Notes: generated by a model not told the origin, from the sequence alone. 6,686 nucleotides of DNA from an uncultured Oscillospiraceae bacterium (GCA_900552845.1 USBC01000100.1:1-6686); one strand, 5' to 3'; counted from the first letter of the stretch, positions 1 through 5,519 are shown. A program made the numbers and translations.

Positions 1-1
1 G

Positions 2-73
2 AAGGTACATATCGAGTACGACCTTGTGGGCTACATTCCCGTGGATGAGCTGCTAAAAGCGGAACAGGCATGA
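2..73 (+). CDS. 3' end of an unidentified protein gene
   Basis: Only the last 23 codons and the stop are present; the open frame begins at base 2 and ends with TGA at 71-73. The visible tail includes the residues YDLVGYIPVDELLKAEQA, which look like a normal soluble C-terminus with a final amphipathic helix. I do not recognise the family from so short a piece. The other two forward frames are less plausible; frame 1, for instance, hits a stop within the first 50 bases. A real gene is supported by the inverted repeat and the TTCG-loop terminator just downstream in the same direction. The stop codon lies inside the left arm of that inverted repeat. Confidence 0.6.
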   Translation, partial: KVHIEYDLVGYIPVDELLKAEQA

Positions 74-92
74 CCGAGATCATGCCTGTTCC
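61..92. repeat. Perfect 13-bp inverted repeat overlapping a stop codon
   Basis: The arms at 61-73 (GGAACAGGCATGA) and 80-92 are exact reverse complements around a 6-base loop. The left arm contains the last codons and the TGA stop of the upstream gene. On the plus strand no T-run follows. On the minus strand the repeat is followed by GCTTTT, so it could be a weak terminator for leftward transcripts from tRNA-Leu, or an RNA stabiliser at the mRNA 3' end. Confidence 0.6.
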
Positions 93-123
93 ACGAAATT
101 TGATTTTACTGTCTTACCAGCAG

Positions 124-143
124 GGAGCTTCGGCTCCTTTTTT
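124..143 (+). terminator. Rho-independent terminator with TTCG tetraloop
   Basis: GGAGC at 124-128 pairs with GCTCC at 133-137 around a TTCG loop, followed directly by six T residues at 138-143. It is oriented to end the plus-strand gene whose stop is at 73. It lies just past the 3' end of the convergent tRNA-Leu. Read in the tRNA direction the same hairpin has no following T-run, so it should act mainly on the plus strand. Confidence 0.85.
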
Positions 144-146
144 ATT

Positions 147-230
147 TGGTGCGGAAGATGGGACTTGAACCCACACGTCATGGACACACGCACCTCAAAC
201 GTGCCTGTCTGCCTATTCCAGCACTTCCGC
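147..230 (-). tRNA. tRNA-Leu, anticodon GAG
   Basis: The minus strand folds as a class II tRNA. The acceptor strands GCGGAAG (224-230) and CTTCCGC (151-157) pair perfectly, followed by discriminator A and an encoded CCA (147-149). The anticodon stem CACGT/GCGTG encloses loop TTGAGGT, giving anticodon GAG (plus-strand positions 194-196), which reads CUU/CUC leucine codons. The long variable arm has a GTC/GAC mini-stem, and the T-arm GTGGG-TTCAAGT-CCCAT is canonical. Length is 84 nt. The D-arm has a short CTG/CAG stem and an AATAGG-type loop. A consensus promoter lies just upstream. Confidence 0.95.
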
Positions 231-243
231 ATAACGCTTTATC

Positions 244-271
244 ATTATACCATCTGCTGCGCTTTTGTCAA
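244..271 (-). promoter_or_regulatory. SigA-type promoter of tRNA-Leu
   Basis: On the minus strand TTGACA (266-271) is separated by 16 bases from TATAAT (244-249). Both hexamers are perfect matches to the housekeeping consensus. The tRNA begins 13 bases beyond the -10 box, so the primary transcript should carry a leader of only about 5-7 nt. Confidence 0.9.
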
Positions 272-351
272 GACTGTTTCTCGTCAAACTCCACCAAAAA
301 TTCTCGTTTTGTCTTTTGTGAAGCTGATCACCTCTTTCTTGCTTTTTTGAC

Positions 352-387
352 AGAAGAAAAGCGCAACCGGTTTTTGTCGATTGCGCT
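352..387 (-). terminator. Terminator of the ECF sigma operon
   Basis: On the minus strand AGCGCAATC (379-387) pairs with GGTTGCGCT (360-368) over 9 bp, with one G-U pair and a 10-base loop. It is followed by the T-rich tract TTTTCTTCTG. It starts 16 bases past the stop codon of the membrane protein gene at 403. It separates the operon from the tRNA-Leu promoter. Confidence 0.8.
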
Positions 388-402
388 CTGTTGATTTCTT
401 TT

Positions 403-954
403 TTATGGATTTGCGCTTGTGTTCGGCGAAGTATTGTCAACGATCTCCCATTTTCCGGTTTTTTCATCTCGCGTCAAATAGAAATCCTGTTCCGTATAGC
501 CATCGTCCATAAAGGTTTTTGTATGGTCGTATTCGATATAGTATTTCGCCCGGACTACCACAAAATGCTCCGCCAGATATTCTGCCGTCCAGCCTTTTTC
601 TTTTGCAAGGTCGCTGCCGGAGTACCTCTTGATCATGCGTTCCGTTTCGCTTTCGTTTACCTCAATTTCATCTACACGCACACAAATTGTATACTCTTTA
701 TCGGCTTGACCCTCGATTGCGCTTTGAACCGTCCGGATCGGATCGGCAGACGGCGTTTGAAGCCACCGGTCAAATAGTCCAAGCTCATATGCCTTAAAGC
801 CGCAAAAAGCCAATACCGTAATAGCGGCAGCAATCAATACGGCCATTCTTTTTGGACTTGTTTTGGATTGGTGCGATTTCTCATAGAACATCGCTTCATC
901 AATATATCTGTCGTTCAGCTCGCTCATGGCATCAGAAAACTTCTTTGCATTCAT
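403..954 (-). CDS. Single-pass membrane protein, putative anti-sigma factor partner of the ECF sigma
   Basis: This 183-residue protein is encoded directly after the ECF sigma gene, with an ATGA overlap (start ATG at 952-954, sigma stop TGA at 951-953), so the two are translationally coupled. Residues 1-36 are hydrophilic and would face the cytoplasm; they contain the acidic stretch NDRYIDEAMFYEKS. Residues about 37-56 form one hydrophobic helix (MAVLIAAAITVLAF) preceded by KR, predicting an N-in orientation. Residues 60-183 would be outside, with alternating beta-like segments (FVVVRAKYYIEY; DFYLTRDEKTGKWEIVDN). In Firmicutes such a short N-terminal segment with a membrane anchor, encoded next to an ECF sigma, commonly acts as the anti-sigma. 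No zinc-binding HxxxCxxC motif is present, so it is not a ZAS-type anti-sigma. Function is inferred from context and architecture only. The outer domain's ligand is unknown. Confidence 0.75.
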   Translation of the reverse strand: MNAKKFSDAMSELNDRYIDEAMFYEKSHQSKTSPKRMAVLIAAAITVLAFCGFKAYELGLFDRWLQTPSADPIRTVQSAIEGQADKEYTICVRVDEIEVNESETERMIKRYSGSDLAKEKGWTAEYLAEHFVVVRAKYYIEYDHTKTFMDDGYTEQDFYLTRDEKTGKWEIVDNTSPNTSANP

Positions 955-1511
955 ACAAGCACCCCTCTTTCGATCAGATATTTCCGCAAATCTCCGCGAA
1001 TACGGGTCAGCCGGACGGAAATATTCTTCTCCGTAAGCCCCACCAATTCGGCTATGTCCTTGCAGCGATCAGAAAACCAGTAGCGGCGTACAAAGATGAC
1101 ACGGTTCTCGACGGTCAGCGTATCCAAAAAGCCTTCAATGGTACGGGCTAATTCTTTGGCTTCCATCTCGGCTTCTACTGTGTTGGGGGCGGCTATGCAG
1201 GCTTCGATTTCCTCCATAGCTACTGTGTAACGGCTGCTTCGCTTGGCAGACTCGCTCCTGTAATAGGCGTTCAGGGAAATGTTCCGGACAATTTTACAGA
1301 CATAGGTCAGCAGCGGGTTCGGCTTCGCCGGCGGGATTGCATTCCATGCGCCTAAGTAAGCGTCATTGACACATTCCTCCGCGTCCTGTCTGTTGCTCAT
1401 AATGTTGTATGACAGCTTGCGGCACACTTTCCCGTATTTTATATCCAGCTCCCGAATGCCTTGCTCTGAACGTGCAAAAAACAGTTCAATGATCTTTTCG
1501 TCTGTTATCAT
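951..1511 (-). CDS. ECF-family RNA polymerase sigma factor
   Basis: The 186-residue protein has the two-domain layout of extracytoplasmic-function sigma factors. Region 2 spans about residues 10-60 and includes NRQDAEECVNDAYLGAWNAI, matching the DAEDxxQExFxxxW-type core-binding and -10 recognition helix. A short linker follows. Region 4 spans about 125-180 and includes LTVENRVIFVRRYWFSDRCK and a helix-turn-helix (DIAELVGLTEKNISVRLTRI). It would direct core RNA polymerase to a small regulon, usually including its own operon. The start is fixed by AAAGGAGG (plus-strand 1519-1526), 7 bases before the ATG. The downstream membrane protein overlaps by 4 bases and is the likely regulator. The operon looks somewhat more AT-rich than recA/recG. 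The family call is firm; the specific ECF group and signal are not determinable here. Confidence 0.93.
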   Translation of the reverse strand: MITDEKIIELFFARSEQGIRELDIKYGKVCRKLSYNIMSNRQDAEECVNDAYLGAWNAIPPAKPNPLLTYVCKIVRNISLNAYYRSESAKRSSRYTVAMEEIEACIAAPNTVEAEMEAKELARTIEGFLDTLTVENRVIFVRRYWFSDRCKDIAELVGLTEKNISVRLTRIRGDLRKYLIERGVLV

Positions 1512-1540
1512 TACACTGCCTCCTTTCCGGCTTCACCTAT

Positions 1541-1568
1541 ATACTACGGTTTTAGCGATAAATACTAC
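1541..1568 (-). promoter_or_regulatory. Paired GTAGTAT repeats upstream of the sigma gene; candidate promoter/operator
   Basis: On the minus strand the heptamer GTAGTAT occurs twice (1562-1568 and 1541-1547), with starts exactly 21 bases apart, about two helical turns. The proximal copy continues into TATA about 30 bases before the start codon and ends about 15 bases before the ribosome binding site. No good TTGACA is seen. The pair could be the -35/-10 region of an alternative-sigma promoter, possibly autoregulated, or a binding site for a dimeric regulator. This is inference from repetition and position. Confidence 0.4.
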
Positions 1569-1595
1569 ATGAGCTTCCGTCTTTTTTCCGGAAAA

Positions 1596-1750
1596 TGCAG
1601 CAGACTTTTGCAAACGCCTCTGCCTGCCCGTTTGCGCTGCCCCTTACTGCGCGGTACAGCGCAAAACAAGGCGGAGCCGAAAGCCGCAGGTGAAGGTGCG
1701 GGACGGGAAATGCAGGCGGCAACGGAGAAAATGTAACAAAGCCTGCGGCA
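1596..1750. repeat. Imperfect long inverted-repeat element, about 155 bp, with internal hairpins
   Basis: The outer arms 1596-1608 and 1738-1750 pair at 11 of 13 positions. Further in, GCCTGCCCGT (1622-1631) pairs with the two blocks ACGGG (1703-1707) and GCAGGC (1712-1717), which are separated by AAAT. Inside this lie a strong hairpin, TTTGCGCTG (1631-1639) with CAGCGCAAA (1657-1665), and a smaller GCGG/CCGC hairpin near 1671-1686. The layout, a basal stem carrying two side hairpins and no ribosome binding site, suggests a dispersed REP/MITE-like repeat or a structured RNA. I cannot tell which, or on which strand it would act. Confidence 0.5.
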
Positions 1751-1765
1751 GTTCATGCTCTCCAT

Positions 1766-1809
1766 ATAAAGCAAAGCACGGTGCAGCCACTCTCCAGCGA
1801 CTGCACCGT
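1766..1809 (-). terminator. Terminator of recA
   Basis: On the minus strand a 13-bp stem (1797-1809 with 1778-1790, including two G-U pairs) closes a 6-base TGGAGA loop. The outer 9 bp are perfect (ACGGTGCAG/CTGCACCGT). A moderately T-rich tract, GCTTTGCTTTAT, follows at 1766-1777. It begins 63 bases past the recA stop and is the strongest hairpin in that 3' region. Confidence 0.75.
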
Positions 1810-1872
1810 ATCTGCATAAGCACCTTGTTATTCGCCCGCAGCGAAAGCATGGGGCTTTTATGTTATTTTCGC

Positions 1873-2973
1873 TTACGCCTCGTCCTCGTCCACCTCAGCA
1901 GTCAGGTTCACCTGTCCCAGCTTCTTGGGGGCTGCGGCAGCGCGTCCCAGCAGCTTATCGGCATTTGCCATCACCTTGGCGGCGATCTCCTCCGCCAGCT
2001 CCGGGTTCTGTCGCAGATATTCCTTGGCATTGTCGCGGCCCTGCCCCAGACGGACATCGCCGTAATTGAACCATGCGCCGGATTTTTGGACAATATCCAG
2101 CTTACTGCCGAGATCAAGGATCTCGCCGAGGCGGGAAACACCCTGACCGTACATGATATCAAACTCCGCCTCCTTAAAGGGCGGGGCAACCTTATTTTTG
2201 ACCACCTTGACCCGCACGCGGTTGCCGATGACCTCGCCGCCGGATTTGAGCTGCTCGGTGCGCCGAACGTCCAGCCGGACGGAGGAATAGAATTTGAGGG
2301 CGCGGCCACCGGGAGTGGTCTCCGGGTTGCCATACATTACACCGATCTTCTCACGAAGCTGGTTAATGAAGATAACAATCGCATTGCTTTTGCCGATGGC
2401 GCCGGTCAGCTTGCGGAGCGCCTGGCTCATCAGTCTGGCTTGCAGACCGACATGGGTATCGCCCATCTCGCCCTCGATCTCCGCCTTGGTAACCATTGCG
2501 GCGACCGAGTCCACCACCACCACATCAACGGCGCCGGAGCGAACCAGCGCTTCGCAGATCTCCAGAGCCTGTTCGCCGGTATCGGGCTGGGAAACAAGCA
2601 ACTGGTCGATATCTACGCCGAGGTTTTTGGCATAGACAGGGTCTAAGGCGTGCTCGACATCAATGAAAACGGCGGAGCCTCCCCGCTTTTGGGCTTCTGC
2701 TACAACATGCAGCGCCACGGTGGTTTTACCACTGGATTCCGGTCCGTAGATCTCGACAATTCTGCCGCGGGGCAAACCGCCGATGCCCAGCGCCATATCC
2801 AGCGACAGAGAGCCGGTAGGGATCGCCTCGACATTCATGGTGGCATTCTGACCGAGGCGCATCACCGCGCCCTTGCCAAACTGCTTTTCGATCTGACTGA
2901 TGGCGGTTTCCAACGCTTTCTGCTTATCGCCGGGGGCGGGGGCTGCTTCTTTTGCTTTTTTCTCGATAGCCAT
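1873..2973 (-). CDS. recA: Recombinase RecA
   Basis: RecA polymerises on single-stranded DNA, drives ATP-dependent homologous pairing and strand exchange, and stimulates LexA self-cleavage. The 366-residue product carries the complete core: N-terminal helix (about 20-40), Walker A GPESSGKT (77-84), VFIDVEHALDP with the catalytic glutamate (107), Walker B VVVVD (151-155), FINQ with the ATP-sensing glutamine (205), loop L2 including KIGVMYGNPETTPGGRALKF, and the C-terminal domain ending in the acidic tail VDEDEA. An in-frame ATG exists 45 bases upstream (3018). The start at 2973 is preferred because GGAGGG (2981-2986) lies 7 bases before it and the protein then begins MAIEKKAKEA, and because the upstream ATG would fall before the predicted transcription start. 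It has its own promoter with a LexA-box-like site, and a terminator downstream. Length and motifs are normal. Confidence 0.98.
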   Translation of the reverse strand: MAIEKKAKEAAPAPGDKQKALETAISQIEKQFGKGAVMRLGQNATMNVEAIPTGSLSLDMALGIGGLPRGRIVEIYGPESSGKTTVALHVVAEAQKRGGSAVFIDVEHALDPVYAKNLGVDIDQLLVSQPDTGEQALEICEALVRSGAVDVVVVDSVAAMVTKAEIEGEMGDTHVGLQARLMSQALRKLTGAIGKSNAIVIFINQLREKIGVMYGNPETTPGGRALKFYSSVRLDVRRTEQLKSGGEVIGNRVRVKVVKNKVAPPFKEAEFDIMYGQGVSRLGEILDLGSKLDIVQKSGAWFNYGDVRLGQGRDNAKEYLRQNPELAEEIAAKVMANADKLLGRAAAAPKKLGQVNLTAEVDEDEA

Positions 2974-2980
2974 GCTGTTT

Positions 2981-2986
2981 CCCTCC
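2981..2986 (-). promoter_or_regulatory. Ribosome binding site fixing the recA start
   Basis: GGAGGG lies 7 bases upstream of the ATG at 2971-2973. It argues against the in-frame ATG at 3016-3018, which has no comparable site and lies beyond the expected transcription start. Confidence 0.85.
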
Positions 2987-3009
2987 AAAAATGCGTTCTT
3001 CTGGGTTTC

Positions 3010-3038
3010 ATTGTACACGGTTTCTTTGCAAAAAGCAA
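3010..3038 (-). promoter_or_regulatory. Promoter of recA
   Basis: On the minus strand TTGCTT (3033-3038) is 17 bases from TACAAT (3010-3015), a good -10 box with a weaker -35. The predicted transcription start near 3003 gives a leader of about 30 nt before the recA ATG. The LexA-box-like site sits 9 bases upstream of the -35. Confidence 0.65.
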
Positions 3039-3047
3039 GAGGGGGAG

Positions 3048-3061
3048 CGAAAATTTGTTCG
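3048..3061 (-). promoter_or_regulatory. Putative LexA (SOS) box of recA
   Basis: The minus strand reads CGAACAAATTTTCG, matching the Gram-positive LexA/DinR pattern CGAAC-N4-GTTCG at 9 of 10 fixed positions; the second arm has TTTCG instead of GTTCG. It lies just upstream of the recA -35 box, where such sites occur in Firmicute recA genes. This implies DNA-damage induction of recA. The identification is by pattern and position only. Confidence 0.6.
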
Positions 3062-3089
3062 TGTCTCTTTGGGATTCAGAAGCGGCAAA

Positions 3090-3160
3090 GGTGCGCTGCC
3101 ATCGCTGGCAGCGCACCGATAGAAAGCAGAGCTGTCCCGCCCCATTGGGGAAGGGCAGCT
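3090..3160 (-). terminator. Two tandem hairpins after recG
   Basis: Downstream of recG on the minus strand come two hairpins. The first (3130-3160) has AGCTG/CAGCT ends and interior CCC/GGG and CCCC/GGGG runs with small bulges. The second is a perfect 12-bp stem, GGTGCGCTGCCA (3090-3101) with its complement (3106-3117), and a 4-base loop. Only TTTGCC follows the second and CTGCTTTC the first, so neither has a classic T-run. They probably end or stabilise the recG transcript before the recA promoter. Confidence 0.55.
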
Positions 3161-3176
3161 AAATACAACTTGAATA

Positions 3177-5210
3177 TCACAGGCTCATCTTTTCCATCAT
3201 GCGGTCAATCCGGCTGGCAAGGGCAGGAAAGTCGCGCAGTCCGGGGTCATGGGCGGTAAGGTCATCGGCAGCTTCCCGCGCCTTTTGCAGCAGGCGCGCG
3301 TCAGCGGCAAGGTCGGCAGCCTTCAGCTCCGGCAGACCGTGCTGGCGTTCTCCGAAGAAATCTCCGGGACCACGCTGCTTCAAGTCCTCCTCGGCGATCT
3401 GAAAGCCGTCGTTGGTCGCGCACAGAACACGAAGCCGCTCCTGTGCTTCTGGATTTTTGCTATCGGAAAGAAGGATACAGCAGGACTGCACATCGCCTCT
3501 GCCCACCCTGCCTCGCAGCTGATGAAGCTGAGATAAGCCAAAGCGTTCGGCATTTTCTATCATCATTATAACCGCATTGGGGACGTCTACCCCAACCTCC
3601 ACTACGGTTGTAGCAACCAGCAGCTCGATCTCACCCGACGCAAAATCCTGCATGACCTTTTCCTTTTGTGCTGCAGGCATTTTCCCGTGCAGCAGCCCCA
3701 CCCGATACTGACTGAAAGCGCCGTCAGCCAATTCCTCGGCATATTTCACAGCTGATTTTAAGCCGGCATCGTCGGGGTTCTCCTCATTTTGCACGGCGGG
3801 ACAGATGATGTAGCCCTGATAGCCTGCGTCAAGATGCTTGCGGATATAGCCGAAGGCTCGCTCCCGAATAGAGCTGTCAATCAGATAAGTCTTGATGGGG
3901 CTGCGTCCGGCGGGCAGCTCATCAATGACCGAGAGATCCAAATCGCCATAGACGATCATGGCAAGGGTGCGCGGAATGGGAGTGGCGGACATCACCAGCA
4001 CATGGGTATCCAGCCCCTTTTGCCGCAGGGCGGTGCGCTGGTTCACCCCGAAGCGGTGCTGCTCGTCGGTGACGACCAGCCCCAACCGGGCAAAGGCGGT
4101 ATCGGCGGTAAGCAGCGCATGGGTGCCGATGCATAGGTCGATCTCTCCGGCGGCAAGCTGCTCCTTCAGGGCAGCTTTCTTCTTCGGTGAAACAGAACCG
4201 GTCAGCAGCGCCACCCGCATTCCCAAGCGTTCCAGAAGGGGAGCGAGGTTCTTTTCATGCTGCTGCGCTAAAATCTCGGTGGGCGCCATAAGAGCGCTTT
4301 GATACCCATTGAGATAAGTAAAATAGCAACAGGCGGCAGCGACTGCTGTTTTTCCGCTGCCCACGTCGCCCTGCACCAGCCGGTTCATGGGGATACCGCT
4401 GCACATATCGCTTAGGGCTTCGGCAATGGTGCGCTGCTGGGCGCCGGTCAGCTCGTAGGAAAGAGCATTGTAAAAATCGGTGAGAGGCTGCATCTGCATG
4501 GGGGGAATGTGATGCTCCGCCCGGCCCTGCCGCAGTCTGGCAAAGCACAAGGTCAGAGAAAGCAGCTCATCAAAGACCATTCGGTTTCGTCCTGCCTGTA
4601 CCTGTTCCCAGCCGGTAGGAAAGTGGACGGCGCGTACCGCCCGCTCATAGGGCAGCAGGTCATAGCGGCGGGGCAGCAGCTCCCCCAACGGGTCGGGAAT
4701 TTCCTTCAGTCGGGCAAGTGCTTCCCGCAGATGGCCGATAACCATTTTGTTGCTCAGCCCCTCGGTAAGCGGGTAGACCGGCAGTAGAGTGCCTGCCTCC
4801 TCCAACGGGAAGATCTGTGGATTATCCAAGGATTTTTGGTAAAAGCCACCCGTCAGCGTCCCGTAGAAGATGTATTCGCAGCCCTCGCGCAGTGCGCCGA
4901 CGGTATATCCGGCATTGAAAAGAGTTATTTGCAGCGAAGCAGCTCCATCAACGGCGGTCAGCTTAAAGATGGAAAGACCGCGCCGGATCCGCTGTTCCCT
5001 GCCCTTGGCAGCAAGCAGCGCGCGGACGGCGCATTTCTGTCCGGTCTGGGCTTCCGCCAGCGGAAGAGGACGGATAAGATCGACATAATTGCGCGGAATA
5101 TGGTAAAGCAGATCCTCCATCGTCTCGATGCCCAGCTTGCTGTACAGGGCGGCGCGGCGCTCCCCTACCCCTTTAAGATAGCGGATACTGGTTTGCAGAT
5201 CGATCGGCAT
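3177..5210 (-). CDS. recG: ATP-dependent DNA helicase RecG
   Basis: RecG remodels stalled replication forks and Holliday junctions by double-strand DNA translocation. The 677-residue product matches the usual length. An N-terminal wedge/OB region (about 1-235) includes LKGVGERRAALYSKLGI and FNAGY. The superfamily 2 helicase core follows: Walker A GDVGSGKT (281-288), MAPTEILAQQH, TGSVSPKKK, GTHALL, DEQHRFG (382-388), SATPIPRT (408-415), LLHGKMP, ATTVVEVGVDVPNA and QLHQLRGRVGRG (561-572). The family-specific RGPGDFFGERQHG (613-625) is present near the C-terminus. The start at 5210 is chosen because AAAGGGGG (5218-5225) lies 7 bases upstream; the frame stays open to an ATG at 5348, but that extension would run through a terminator and the end of the neighbouring gene. 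It has its own promoter. No key motif is missing. Confidence 0.98.
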   Translation of the reverse strand: MPIDLQTSIRYLKGVGERRAALYSKLGIETMEDLLYHIPRNYVDLIRPLPLAEAQTGQKCAVRALLAAKGREQRIRRGLSIFKLTAVDGAASLQITLFNAGYTVGALREGCEYIFYGTLTGGFYQKSLDNPQIFPLEEAGTLLPVYPLTEGLSNKMVIGHLREALARLKEIPDPLGELLPRRYDLLPYERAVRAVHFPTGWEQVQAGRNRMVFDELLSLTLCFARLRQGRAEHHIPPMQMQPLTDFYNALSYELTGAQQRTIAEALSDMCSGIPMNRLVQGDVGSGKTAVAAACCYFTYLNGYQSALMAPTEILAQQHEKNLAPLLERLGMRVALLTGSVSPKKKAALKEQLAAGEIDLCIGTHALLTADTAFARLGLVVTDEQHRFGVNQRTALRQKGLDTHVLVMSATPIPRTLAMIVYGDLDLSVIDELPAGRSPIKTYLIDSSIRERAFGYIRKHLDAGYQGYIICPAVQNEENPDDAGLKSAVKYAEELADGAFSQYRVGLLHGKMPAAQKEKVMQDFASGEIELLVATTVVEVGVDVPNAVIMMIENAERFGLSQLHQLRGRVGRGDVQSCCILLSDSKNPEAQERLRVLCATNDGFQIAEEDLKQRGPGDFFGERQHGLPELKAADLAADARLLQKAREAADDLTAHDPGLRDFPALASRIDRMMEKMSL

Positions 5211-5217
5211 GGTGCTT

Positions 5218-5225
5218 CCCCCTTT
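5218..5225 (-). promoter_or_regulatory. Ribosome binding site fixing the recG start
   Basis: AAAGGGGG ends 7 bases before the ATG at 5208-5210. It decides against the long upstream extension of the same reading frame to 5348. Confidence 0.8.
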
Positions 5226-5240
5226 CTCGGTTCCGGTTTC

Positions 5241-5246
5241 ATTATA
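5241..5246 (-). promoter_or_regulatory. -10 box of recG promoter
   Basis: A perfect TATAAT stands 30 bases before the recG ATG. The -35 position, about 17 bases further upstream, falls within the T-rich tail of the preceding terminator (best hexamer TTTCTT, weak), so promoter and terminator overlap physically. The sequence TATAATGAAACC nearly equals TACAATGAAACC at the recA -10. Confidence 0.6.
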
Positions 5247-5258
5247 CCCGCAAACAAG

Positions 5259-5285
5259 CAAAAAAGAAAGCCCCCACAGGGGGGC
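5259..5285 (-). terminator. Terminator of the small membrane protein gene
   Basis: On the minus strand GCCCCC (5280-5285) pairs with GGGGGC (5270-5275) around a 4-base loop, followed by TTTCTTTTTTG. This is a strong intrinsic terminator, and it lies between the small membrane protein stop (5318) and the recG -10 box (5241-5246). Confidence 0.9.
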
Positions 5286-5317
5286 AATGCCAGCAGGCAG
5301 CGGCTCGCAAAGGCGGA

Positions 5318-5512
5318 TCAGGAAGTGACCCCGAAGCGCCCCGTCCATACCAGAATATTGATGGTAAGCACAAAAAGCAGAATAGCGGTGGCAATAAAAA
5401 TCAATGTAACACCGAGCTTTTTCAGCCCCTCGGCTTCATCGCCGCGCTTTGCGGCAGTGCGGGCAATGATACCGCCGATCAGCAGAACTCCCAGTCCGAT
5501 CCAGAAAAGCAT
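5318..5512 (-). CDS. Small two-helix membrane protein of unknown function
   Basis: This 64-residue product is almost all membrane: helix 1 at about 2-18 (LFWIGLGVLLIGGIIA), a charged loop at 19-32 (RTAAKRGDEAEGLKK) and helix 2 at about 33-57 (GVTLIFIATAILLFVLTINILVW), with a short tail GRFGVTS. The basic loop suggests both termini face outward or that the protein is a hairpin with the loop in the cytoplasm. The start at 5512 is set by GGGAGG (5520-5525), 7 bases upstream. The frame is open further upstream to 5728, but that would run through the promoter and into tRNA-Lys, so it is rejected. It has its own promoter and a strong terminator, so it is a single-gene unit. I do not recognise a family. 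Confidence 0.75.
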   Translation of the reverse strand: MLFWIGLGVLLIGGIIARTAAKRGDEAEGLKKLGVTLIFIATAILLFVLTINILVWTGRFGVTS

Positions 5513-5519
5513 AAACGGT

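Larger units (their letters stand above)
1512..1872. other. Intergenic region between ECF sigma gene and recA
   Basis: This 361-base gap has no convincing gene. It holds the sigma ribosome binding site (1519-1526), the heptamer pair (1541-1568), a 12-bp palindrome TTTTCCGGAAAA (1584-1595), the folded element at 1596-1750 and the recA terminator (1766-1809). A smaller hairpin, AAAGC-atggg-GCTTT (1844-1858), lies between the terminator and the recA stop. Short open frames here lack ribosome binding sites and read through the hairpin arms, so they are not called. No recX follows recA, although recX is a frequent recA neighbour in other bacteria. Confidence 0.7.

Noticed and set aside
146..394. 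Plus-strand open frame across tRNA-Leu
   Set aside because: It overlaps a confident tRNA and its promoter, and the translation is simply the antisense of the tRNA.
1584..1595. TTTTCCGGAAAA palindrome as a terminator or operator
   Set aside because: It has no loop and no T-run in a usable place, and 12-bp AT-rich palindromes around CCGG are easily found by chance. It is noted only as part of the intergenic description.
1565..1850. Short minus-strand open frames between recA and the sigma gene
   Set aside because: They read straight through the folded element and the recA terminator, have no ribosome binding site, and are rich in Cys/Arg as expected from translated hairpin arms.
1690..2646. 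Long plus-strand open frame of 318 codons antisense to recA
   Set aside because: It lies mostly inside recA on the opposite strand, has no ribosome binding site, and its protein has no recognisable motif. High-GC codon bias in recA explains the absence of stops.
3018..3018. Upstream ATG as the recA start
   Set aside because: It would lie at or before the predicted transcription start and overlap the promoter, and the good ribosome binding site belongs to the ATG at 2973.
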